The notes under the pieces were generated by a model, which was not told the DNA's origin, ran no database searches, and saw only the letters and a program-made list of their open reading frames with translations. From NCBI GenBank assembly GCA_043806135.1, contig JAZDHG010000018.1, positions 1 through 43,334 on the forward strand: 43,334 nt of DNA, given 5' to 3'. Of the stretch, positions 15,554-23,469 are shown piece after piece (within the stretch, counting starts at the first letter, position 1; each line of letters begins with the position of its first letter). The DNA comes from JAGLQQ01 sp043806135 (GTDB lineage Bacteria > Omnitrophota > Gorgyraeia > B26-G9). The position numbers and the translations under genes were made by a program.

Positions 15554-17044
15554 ATGTCAATATTGCGTAAAGTGGTTTTTTATATATTTGTGGTTATATA
15601 TATTATCGGATGCCCGATCATTATTCTCAATTCACTTGGAGTTGTTTTTTTTCCGAATCAGGAAAAACTTATTCAATCAACCGGTTTGATATCGCTGGCA
15701 ACAATTCCCAACGGGGCCGTTGTGTCCATAAACAGCAGCCTGTACAGAGAAAAGACCCCTCTTATTATTCGTAACCTGCCGGAAGGAGAATATTCAATTC
15801 AAATTACCTTGGATAATTATGTTCCATGGAAGAAAAGAGTTCATGTAGCCAAAAGAAAGGTGACAAACCTGGAGAATGTTATTCTCATCCCGAAAGAATG
15901 GCCTAAAAACCCTTTGTCTCTTCAGTCATGGGAACGATTGGTTGCTGTTCATAATAATCCGTATATAATCCTTAGGAATGGAAAAACAGGCGGGGGTATC
16001 TCTTTTTTTAGGATTGAGGATCCTCTTCTTTTTAATGTTAAAGACAGCATCGCTGCCGCAAAAAAAGAAGCTGTTCAGCCGCTATTCTCTCAAGATAGTA
16101 AATATAACAGCCTGCAGGTCTCATCAATAATTATGATGCCCAAAAGTCATTTTGTGTTACTGCGGGGTAAAGACGATGTAAAAAGGCATGACTTGTGGAT
16201 TGATCTTAGATCGCCCATGGATTCTATTCGGGATATCAGTGATCTTTTGATAAGCGCTCCGGATTTTATACTCTGGCACAGCGAGGACAATGAAAATATT
16301 TTTTATGCCGAAAATAATAATATTAGCCGAATAAACATAGAAGAGCACGCTGTCTATCCTGATATAGTAAATAATGTCAAAAGCCTGGGGATTTTCAATA
16401 AGAAATTCTACATAGTAGATGGGGCGAATCAGTTTCAAGAGGTTAATTATATAAATAATACCAAAAGAACACTCATGGGAGAATGGTTTGAAATGCCTGA
16501 GGTCTTTAAGAAATTTACGCGCCTAGAGATGCGGATTGTTTCTGAAAAACTCATCCTGTTTATGGATGATACAGGCTGCCTGCTTTCAACGCGGCTGCCT
16601 TATGAATTAGTTCCATCCGGAGTAACCGGAATCGGAGGCGTGCTTGATGGTGCAAAAGTTCTTGTCTGGACAAAGACCTTGCTTGGGGTTATTGATTTTG
16701 GAGAATTAAAACGCGAAGGTATTTTTGAGGCAGGCCCGAAAATAACATGGGTAGTAAAAAACGCAAAAAACATTCAGGAAGCGTTCTGGGTCAATAATGG
16801 TTCGCATATCCTTTTTCGGGATATTGAAAAAATAAAGCTGGCAGAAATCGATTATGATACCCCTGCATCGACAGCAAATTTTAAGATAGGTGAAATAAAA
16901 GGCGAAACTGCCTACTCCGATTCTCTGGGGAAGGTTTTTTTTATTGATAAGGATACGGATAAATTAATGTCTTTAACCGTTGTCCCTGAGCATGGATTGA
17001 TCCAGTTTGTATTTCCTGATTCAATTGAAAGAAAAAAACATTAG
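15554..17044 (+). CDS. Membrane-anchored PEGA-domain protein
   Basis: A 496-residue protein with one N-terminal membrane segment (about 8-32) and an extracytoplasmic body. A PEGA domain (PF08308) sits at about 43-110 (SLATIPNGAVVSINSSLYRE, then LPEGEYSIQITLDNY). The rest, about 115-490, has repeating short strands with Asp/Asn turns, compatible with a beta-propeller, but I do not recognise a family. PEGA proteins are typically surface or S-layer associated. No strong Shine-Dalgarno. The next gene, a glycosyltransferase, begins 7 bases after the stop, so the two are probably coupled, suggesting a role in surface polysaccharide. Confidence 0.72.
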   Translation: MSILRKVVFYIFVVIYIIGCPIIILNSLGVVFFPNQEKLIQSTGLISLATIPNGAVVSINSSLYREKTPLIIRNLPEGEYSIQITLDNYVPWKKRVHVAKRKVTNLENVILIPKEWPKNPLSLQSWERLVAVHNNPYIILRNGKTGGGISFFRIEDPLLFNVKDSIAAAKKEAVQPLFSQDSKYNSLQVSSIIMMPKSHFVLLRGKDDVKRHDLWIDLRSPMDSIRDISDLLISAPDFILWHSEDNENIFYAENNNISRINIEEHAVYPDIVNNVKSLGIFNKKFYIVDGANQFQEVNYINNTKRTLMGEWFEMPEVFKKFTRLEMRIVSEKLILFMDDTGCLLSTRLPYELVPSGVTGIGGVLDGAKVLVWTKTLLGVIDFGELKREGIFEAGPKITWVVKNAKNIQEAFWVNNGSHILFRDIEKIKLAEIDYDTPASTANFKIGEIKGETAYSDSLGKVFFIDKDTDKLMSLTVVPEHGLIQFVFPDSIERKKH

Positions 17045-17051
17045 GATTAAA

Positions 17052-18704
17052 ATGAAATTCCGATACTCTAAAGAAAATCTGACAAGGCTGGAGCAAAAGC
17101 AGCAACGGCTTCTGGAAATGCTTCCGGGGTTATTGAGCTGGAGTATTTTATTAGGCATTATTGTGGTATCACTTATAAATCCAATTTTAGCCTCTGTAGC
17201 AACCATCGCTTTTATTTTTTATTGGTTTTTACGATTGGTATATATGACGATATTTTTGCTGCTTTCTTTTATGCGTCTTAAGGTGGAATTTGCAACGGAT
17301 TGGATATCAAGGATCAAAGGAATTGATATGTTAAGCAGCTATATTAGAGAAATCGATAAAAAACAAGAGCTTTCTTTTAGAAAACGTTTATCTTTGTATT
17401 TCCACAAGAAAGAAGTCGGCTTTCTCAAAGACAAGAACATACCGCTTCCGTCTTCAAGTGACATTTATCACTTTGTTATATTTCCTGTTGCTAAAGAGCC
17501 GGAGGATGTTATCCGCCCCGGCCTTGAGGCGCTATTAAGCCAGTCTTTCCCGCTGAGTCAGATTTTAGTTATTTATGCTGTTGAACAAAGAGCGCCGCAG
17601 GAAACCAAAAATGCTGTTGAGAGGCTTGTCGAAAAACATAAAAATAACTTTCTTGATATTTTTGTAATTGTTCACCCGGATAATCTTCCTGGAGAAGCGA
17701 AGGTAAAGGGTGCTAACGTTTCTTACGCTGCCAGGCAGGCGGCGAAACTTTTTGCCTCAAAAAAGATTGCTTTTGAAAACATTGTTGTTTCCTGTTTTGA
17801 CGCCGATACTGTTGTCGATAATAACTATTTCGCGTGCCTTACATACAACTTTATAATAACACCGGATCGGACGCAGGCTAGTTTTCAGCCTCTTCCTGTT
17901 TACAATAACAATATCTGGGATGCCCCGTGGTTTACACGGGTTATGGAGGTCGGATCATCTTTTTTTCAATTGATCGAAATAATACACCCTGAGAGTCTGG
18001 TTACTTTCTCGAGTCACAGCATGAGTTTTAAAGCCTTGACAGAGATAGATTATTGGCCGAAAGATATGATTTCCGATGATTCGGCTGTTTTTTGGAAGGC
18101 ATATATACATTATAATGGCAAATACAGGGTAATTCCCTTATATATAACTGTGTCCATGGATGCCGCGGTATCCGAGAACTGGCAGCGGACATTAAAAAAT
18201 ATTTATAAGCAGAGACGACGCTGGGCCTACGGCGTAGAAAACTTTCCTATTTTAGTAAGGGGATTTATGTCATCTGAAGGAATACCTTTGAAAGAAAAAA
18301 TAGGACATGCCGTTAAAATGCTTGATGGCCACGTATCCTGGGCTACATGGGGATTTATCTTAACTATACTCGGCTGGCTGCCGGTATTATTGGCAAGCCA
18401 CGCATTTCATAAATCTGTGCTCTATTATAATGCGCCTTATATAAGCGGGACGATTTTTCACCTGTCGACTTTTTCTTTAGCATGTTCTATTTTTGTAAGT
18501 ATGTTACTGCTGCCAAGTGCCGGCGGAAAATATGGTTGGCTGAAAAAAGTGATACATGTCCTTGAATGGATAGTGGTGCCCTTTGCGATGGTTAGCCTAA
18601 ATGCTTTACCTGCCCTTGACGCACAGACAAGATTGTTATTCGGCAGATATATGGAGTTCTGGGTAACCGATAAATCCAGGAAGGTATCTTCACGAAGAAA
18701 GTAA
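17052..18704 (+). CDS. Membrane-bound family 2 glycosyltransferase
   Basis: A 550-residue protein: two membrane segments near the N-terminus (about 28-80), a GT-A catalytic domain (about 130-400), and about three membrane segments at the C-terminus. Motifs: SCFDADTVVD (the DxD that holds the nucleotide-sugar metal), MISDDSAVFW (catalytic Asp region) and QRRRW in the position of Q/RxxRW, the signature of processive synthases such as cellulose and chitin synthase. It probably builds and extrudes a surface glycan. Start at 17052, after the end of the PEGA gene, gives a normal N-terminus. Product of the enzyme unknown. Confidence 0.85.
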   Translation: MKFRYSKENLTRLEQKQQRLLEMLPGLLSWSILLGIIVVSLINPILASVATIAFIFYWFLRLVYMTIFLLLSFMRLKVEFATDWISRIKGIDMLSSYIREIDKKQELSFRKRLSLYFHKKEVGFLKDKNIPLPSSSDIYHFVIFPVAKEPEDVIRPGLEALLSQSFPLSQILVIYAVEQRAPQETKNAVERLVEKHKNNFLDIFVIVHPDNLPGEAKVKGANVSYAARQAAKLFASKKIAFENIVVSCFDADTVVDNNYFACLTYNFIITPDRTQASFQPLPVYNNNIWDAPWFTRVMEVGSSFFQLIEIIHPESLVTFSSHSMSFKALTEIDYWPKDMISDDSAVFWKAYIHYNGKYRVIPLYITVSMDAAVSENWQRTLKNIYKQRRRWAYGVENFPILVRGFMSSEGIPLKEKIGHAVKMLDGHVSWATWGFILTILGWLPVLLASHAFHKSVLYYNAPYISGTIFHLSTFSLACSIFVSMLLLPSAGGKYGWLKKVIHVLEWIVVPFAMVSLNALPALDAQTRLLFGRYMEFWVTDKSRKVSSRRK

Positions 18705-18823
18705 TTATTTTTGTACTCCTTTTTACTGTTTGGATTTCCTCCGTAAAAAATATAGACTTTTTTTAAAAAAGCGTTTGGAAGGGTTCTTTTTTATAACTGA
18801 TTTACATCTTGAGAGGTTTTAAG

Positions 18824-19669
18824 ATGCGCGCAGAGACAATTACCCTGGAACATAAAGAACTTTTAGATAAAAACTAAAGCTATAGGAAATGGGTTGTCGG
18901 ATTATAGCTTCGCTAACTTTTACCTTTTCCGCAAAACTCATGCTTTTGAGCTTCTTTTTGCTGAAAACGAGATATTTATGCTGGGTAAAAAACTTATGAT
19001 GGGTTCACTTATCTTATGCCTACCCGGCCCCCTAATGAGATTAGGTACGCATATTTAAAAGATATACTAAAAAATGCTGATTTTTTATTCCCGATTCCTG
19101 CAGAGTGGGTTGATTTTTTCTCTAAAGGGGAGTTTGAACGCAGGTTTAATGATGCTGAATCTGATTACATTTACAGCATTTCTGATATGGTTACTTATTC
19201 AGGTAATAAGCGGTATAAAAAACGCAATTTGTTAAAGCAGTTTGTCCAGGGCTACGAGCATCAATCCTATCCTTTAATCGAGATGTATCGAGAGGCAGCC
19301 ATAGAAATTTTAAATAGCTGGCAGGATAATAGCGGACAGGACAAGAGGGATACTGATTATTATGCTTGTCTTGAGGCTTTGCGGATGAGTGAAAAACTTA
19401 TCTTGTGCGGGATGATATATTATGTCGGTAAAGAGCCGGCCGGGTTTGTTCTGGGTGAAGAATTAACACCGGATATGTTTGATATAAAATCCGCTAAAGC
19501 CAAAGAGAAGTTTAAGGGTGTTTATCAATACCTTTACAACGATTTTGCCAAAATCCTGCCCAAAAAGTACGTTTATTTTAATTTTGAAGAGGATCTGGGT
19601 ACGCAGGCTTTAAGAACAGCCAAGTCTTCCTATAAACCCTCTAAAAAAATTGCTGAAATACAGGGTTAG
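18824..19669 (+). pseudogene. DUF2156 (LPG_synthase_C-like) gene with two frameshifts
   Basis: Three adjoining frames make one protein. Frame 1 begins at ATG 18824 (GAGAGG upstream) and reads MRAETITLEHKELLDK; it must shift near 18870-18878 (A-run) into KAIGNGLSDYSFANFYLFRK; it must shift back near 18986-18998 (GGTAAAAAACTTATG) into DGFTYLMPTRPPNE and the long remaining part to 19669. The two shifts compensate each other. The family (DUF2156, PF09924) has an acyltransferase-like fold related to the domain of MprF that transfers amino acids to phosphatidylglycerol. The strongest single open part is 19016-19669. Both breaks are at homopolymers, so assembly error is as likely as decay. Confidence 0.78.
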
Positions 19670-19721
19670 TTTAAGATGAAATGTATTGTTTTCTTAAGAC
19701 ATGGCAATGGCGATATCCTAT

Positions 19722-19750
19722 AGTCGATAGTCAATAGTCAATGGTCGATA
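19722..19750. repeat. Short tandem words AGTC(G/A)ATAGTCAAT before cdaA
   Basis: Three to four imperfect copies of a 7-8 base word (AGTCGAT, AGTCAAT, AGTCAAT, GGTCGAT) in a row, directly upstream of the promoter-like motif. Simple repeat; no function seen. Confidence 0.55.
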
Positions 19751-19755
19751 ATATC

Positions 19756-19784
19756 TTGCCTAAATTCTCGCTCAGATATACAAT
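19756..19784 (+). promoter_or_regulatory. TTGCCT-17-TACAAT promoter-like motif (copy 2)
   Basis: TTGCCT at 19756-19761 and TACAAT at 19779-19784, 17-bp spacer, 46 bases upstream of the chosen cdaA start. Flanks GATAAT(A)TC before and ATATAC after match the copy at 34254 closely. Confidence 0.68.
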
Positions 19785-19830
19785 ATACCCATTATGGAGG
19801 AGACGTTTTATAAGAGGAAGTCTAAAAAAC

Positions 19831-21027
19831 ATGTTTGATTTTCTAAAAGATATAAGCATTATTGATGCCGTTGATATTCTTAGCGTTTCTTTTTTACTAT
19901 ATGTAATTTTTCTTTGGTTTAAAAGAACAAAATCTGTATTTATATTTGTGGGCATTATTATATCAAGCATTGTATATTTAGTTGTTAGGATTTTGGGGCT
20001 TAGGTTAGTAGCTACACTAATGCAAGGGTTTTTTGCGGTTATTTTAGTTGCGATTATAGTCATTTTTCAAGAAGAAATTAGGCGGTTATTTGAACATGTT
20101 GCTCTTTTTAGCCTGGCGCCTAAGCTGAGAAAAACAAAAATGGAACGCTGTTTTCAGCCCCAAATCGATATTTTGACAGAAACGGTCTTTTTTTTAGCCA
20201 AAAAACATATTGGAGCAATAATTGTTCTAAAAGGCAAAGATACGCTGCTGAGAAATACCCAGCGGGGTGTTACGCTCAACGGGAAATTAAGTGTGCCCCT
20301 GCTTAAGAGTATTTTTGACACTCATTCCGATGGGCATGATGGTGCGGTAATTATTGAAGATAATACAGTCTTGCAGTTTGCTTGTCACTTGCCCATTTCA
20401 AAAGATATAGATCAACTGCAAAATAAAGGTACCCGGCATGCGGCGGCTTTAGGATTATCCGAGGCAAGTGATTCTTTATGTATCGTTGTTTCTGAAACAA
20501 CCGGTGAAATTTCTATTTACCAGCATGGAAAAACTAGCTTGATAAAAGGTATAGAACTGTTCCAGGAGTTGGTCGAGGGATTTTATAAAAGCTTGGAAAA
20601 AACTCCGGGGATTCACCTAAATAGAAATTTTCTAACGGCAAATTTAAAACAGAAATTTATTGTTGTTGTGCTTTCAATATTGTTATGGTGGTTCTTTGTG
20701 CATGAATCAGTTGTTGTATATAAGTCATTTGAGGTGCCTGTTCAGTATATCAGTTTAAACAAGAATTTAGACATTGGGGAAATAATCCCTCGGGAAGTAA
20801 AAATCGTTCTTTCCGCGCCCAGGCGGAATTTTTATTTTGTTGATGAGCGTGACATTAAAGTTTTAGTAAAGATTATTGATATCGATGATTTAAATAAGAC
20901 AGAAGAAGGTTATTATAATTTAACTTTAACTGCATCGGATGTGACATTGCCTGGGACTTGTTCCATAGTGAATATTTTCCCCCGCAGTATAAACCTGAAT
21001 ATCAAAAAAATGAAAGGTGATAAGTGA
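19831..21027 (+). CDS. cdaA: Diadenylate cyclase (CdaA type) fused to a YbbR/CdaR-like domain
   Basis: A 398-residue protein. Three membrane segments (about 10-90) precede a DisA_N/DAC catalytic domain (about 95-245) with the motifs HDGAVII (near residue 170) and GTRH-AAALGLSE (near 201-213). The usual second Arg of RHR is Ala here. A fourth membrane segment (VVVLSILLWWFF, about 276-290) leads into an extracytoplasmic YbbR-like domain (about 295-396). It makes the second messenger c-di-AMP. In Firmicutes the YbbR protein CdaR is a separate gene that regulates CdaA; here both are one chain. Start 19831 is chosen because a longer frame from 19741 would span the promoter. AGAGGAAG lies upstream. 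The stop overlaps the next GTG. Confidence 0.88.
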   Translation: MFDFLKDISIIDAVDILSVSFLLYVIFLWFKRTKSVFIFVGIIISSIVYLVVRILGLRLVATLMQGFFAVILVAIIVIFQEEIRRLFEHVALFSLAPKLRKTKMERCFQPQIDILTETVFFLAKKHIGAIIVLKGKDTLLRNTQRGVTLNGKLSVPLLKSIFDTHSDGHDGAVIIEDNTVLQFACHLPISKDIDQLQNKGTRHAAALGLSEASDSLCIVVSETTGEISIYQHGKTSLIKGIELFQELVEGFYKSLEKTPGIHLNRNFLTANLKQKFIVVVLSILLWWFFVHESVVVYKSFEVPVQYISLNKNLDIGEIIPREVKIVLSAPRRNFYFVDERDIKVLVKIIDIDDLNKTEEGYYNLTLTASDVTLPGTCSIVNIFPRSINLNIKKMKGDK

Positions 21028-21873
21028 AGATTCCCAGGTCAGTAAAAGATTTGTCCAAGGAGTTTATTTTTTTTATTGGAATAGTGATTGTTTTATTACT
21101 TGGTATTATCGATTATATTTCCGGTTATGAAATATCATTTTCTCTTTTTTATTTGTCGGCAATAATTTTGGTTTCCTGGTTTATGGGGAAATCTGCCGGC
21201 TTATTCATATCGGCACTCAGCGCTATAACATGGTATGTGGCAGATAAAGCCTCCGGACATGTTTATAGCCGCTATTTTATCCCTTTCTGGAATACATCAA
21301 TCCGCATGGGTTTTTTTGTCATAATCACCGGTTTTTTAGCTGCTTTTACATAGATCTTATGAACATGAAAAAGATTTAGGGCAATTAGATCCTTTAACCG
21401 GGGTCTCCAATAGCCGCTATTTCTATGAGAGAACGGTTATTGAGATTGAAAAAGCGATGAGATTCAACCGGCCTCTGACGCTGGCTTATTTTGATGTTGA
21501 TAATTTTAAGTTTATAAATGATAACTATGGCCATAATCGGGGAGACGAATTTTTAAGGCATATTGTAAATATAATGAAAAGTAATGTGCGGTTGATTGAT
21601 ATCCTGGGAAGACTGGGCGGTGATGAGTTTGTTTTGCTTTTACCGGAAACAGATGAACAGCAGGCAAAAATTGTCATTGAAAGGATTCGTGCCGAGATTG
21701 CCAAGAGTTTTGACAATAAAGAAGGTTTAGCAATAACCTTCAGCATAGGAGTAATTACTTGCCTGAACACCTTTTTACCGTTGGACGAACTGATCAAGGC
21801 AGCGGATAATCTTATGTACGCGGCCAAGAAAGCCAGTAAGAATACTGCCGAGTATAAGACCTATCAGGTTTAG
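21024..21873 (+). pseudogene. Membrane GGDEF diguanylate cyclase with one frameshift
   Basis: The first part (21024-21353, GTG start overlapping the cdaA stop) encodes about three membrane segments (FFIGIVIVLLLGIIDYISGY, then FSLFYLSAIILVSWFMG). It stops at TAG 21351-21353. One base further on, the next frame continues without a gap as RSYEHEKDLGQLDPLTGVSN and a full GGDEF domain with the intact active-site motif RLGGDEFVLLLPETD, to the stop at 21873. A stop at 21337 in that frame places the shift between 21340 and 21353. If read as one chain (about 282 residues) it is a normal membrane diguanylate cyclase making c-di-GMP. Whether this is decay or a sequencing indel cannot be decided here. 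Confidence 0.85.
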
Positions 21874-21922
21874 TTATGAGATTGTCATGACAACCCTATG
21901 CTTTTCCAGGAGGAAGTTCTAA

Positions 21923-21988
21923 ATGCCAGATATACATAAAATAGACAGAGTAAAAGTTTATAAGAATGAGAGAATCCGGTCTAAATGA
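21923..21988 (+). CDS. Possible 21-codon leader peptide before the TamB-like gene
   Basis: ATG at 21923 has an excellent Shine-Dalgarno (CCAGGAGGAAG) and opens a 21-residue basic frame (DIHKIDRVKVYKNERIRSK) that ends at 21988, overlapping the start of the next gene. It is the best ribosome site in this stretch, so it may serve translational coupling for the TamB-like gene, which has no good site of its own. It could also be the displaced N-terminus of that gene. Confidence 0.4.
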   Translation: MPDIHKIDRVKVYKNERIRSK

Positions 21989-23303
21989 AAAGAAAGCAGT
22001 TTATAATAACGTGATGTTAAACAATAATAAAAAGACAATCTTAATATTTCTTTATGCAATTTTAAGCGGTTTAGTCTTATTTTCAGCTTTAATTTACTTT
22101 TTTTTATTTACGGAAAAAGGAGGTGCTTTTCTGTCGCAGAGATTTATGCAGGTGATGAACGATAGAAAGGAAATAGTTTGGCAGAAAAATAAAGGCAGCT
22201 TGATGAGCGGTATGATCTATGAAGATATTGAGCTTGAAGATCTGAAATGGTTTCCTGCCCCCAATAAACTAAAGATTCAATCTTTAACTATAGATATTGA
22301 TTCTTTTAGTTTGGACGGAATTACTTTAAAGATCGTTAATGCCAGATTCTACTTGCCGGATTCAGAACCAATTGTATTTCATGGAAATCTTGAGAATAAA
22401 TTATTAGATTTTAACTTTTATACAAAAGCGATCTCAGATAGAGAAATAAAAAGTTTGATCAACGCAGAAAACCTTCAAGGAATAACCGGCTACCTTGCGG
22501 ATATAGATGTTTTTGTCAAAGGTTCGATACAGGAGCCTGTTTTTACCGGCAAGCTTGTCATAAAGAAGCTGCTCAAGAATGTTTTTTTACTGGAAAAGTC
22601 CCCTTGTGTTTTTGTATTAAATATAAAGAATAATGATGGTAAATTAGGATTATACGGCCCGTTTACTTTTAAAGGCGGTACGATAAGCGGGAAGAAGACC
22701 GCTTTGGTTCATCTGCAGGAAAGCAGAATTATTTTTAACGGAGATCCCAAAAAACCTAATTTAGATATTAAGGCCGCATCAGCAGTAGAAAAAGTCAAAA
22801 TGACTATAAGACTCAAGGGCAGTTTTAAAGAGCCTGATTTGCAGATTAATTCAGAACCTCCCATGTCCAAGGATCGCCTGTTGTTAGCATTGGCTACGAA
22901 TAGGACCTGGAAAAGTACCGAGGAATTGATTAGTAAAGGAAGCATATCGCCTAATCTGGCAAAAGACTTTTTGGATTATTTTATTTTTGGAGGCCAAGGC
23001 AGTAAATTCGCGGAAAAGCTTGGCATAAAGGATGTTACCATTAAATATGATACGCAAGGCAATAAGGGTGTTGCCGTAACAAAAGATCTATCCAGTAGAT
23101 TAGAGGGCAAATACGAAATAGAAGAAAAGAAGCAAACTGAAGGGAGAACCGATATTTCCCAGAAGGTAGGAGGAGAATTTAAGGTTACAGAAACTATATC
23201 TTTAGATGCCAATAAAGAGCTGAAACAAAAAGAATCAAATGCTCAGCAGGAGAATACGGCAACTGAAGACAAGGTTCTGTTAAAGTATAATAAGCCTTTT
23301 TAA
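21966..23303 (+). CDS. TamB-domain (DUF490) envelope protein, short form
   Basis: A 445-residue protein with one N-terminal membrane anchor (about 23-45) and a long beta-rich body typical of the AsmA/TamB superfamily. The C-terminal region carries TamB features: SEPPMSKDRLLLALATNRTW, then DYFIFGGQGSKFAEKLGIKD and DLSSRLEGKYEIEEK. TamB proteins span the periplasm and carry lipids or help assemble outer-membrane proteins. At 445 residues it is much shorter than enterobacterial TamB (over 1200), so only the C-terminal module and part of the groove are present. The start is uncertain: 21966 has no clear ribosome site, and ATG 22014 would also keep the membrane segment. Confidence 0.72.
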   Translation: MRESGLNEKKAVYNNVMLNNNKKTILIFLYAILSGLVLFSALIYFFLFTEKGGAFLSQRFMQVMNDRKEIVWQKNKGSLMSGMIYEDIELEDLKWFPAPNKLKIQSLTIDIDSFSLDGITLKIVNARFYLPDSEPIVFHGNLENKLLDFNFYTKAISDREIKSLINAENLQGITGYLADIDVFVKGSIQEPVFTGKLVIKKLLKNVFLLEKSPCVFVLNIKNNDGKLGLYGPFTFKGGTISGKKTALVHLQESRIIFNGDPKKPNLDIKAASAVEKVKMTIRLKGSFKEPDLQINSEPPMSKDRLLLALATNRTWKSTEELISKGSISPNLAKDFLDYFIFGGQGSKFAEKLGIKDVTIKYDTQGNKGVAVTKDLSSRLEGKYEIEEKKQTEGRTDISQKVGGEFKVTETISLDANKELKQKESNAQQENTATEDKVLLKYNKPF

Positions 23304-23469
23304 TTTCGGATATAATTATTGTAAAGTAACTTTTCCTAAGAGATAATAAAAATACAGGCAGTATGGTAAGCCGCAATGGATAATTATTCTATTGAAGGGT
23401 ATTTAGCAGGCACTGGATAATTTTAAGGCAAAAACAATTAGAAACTTATAGTTAGCGGAGCCGAATAGG

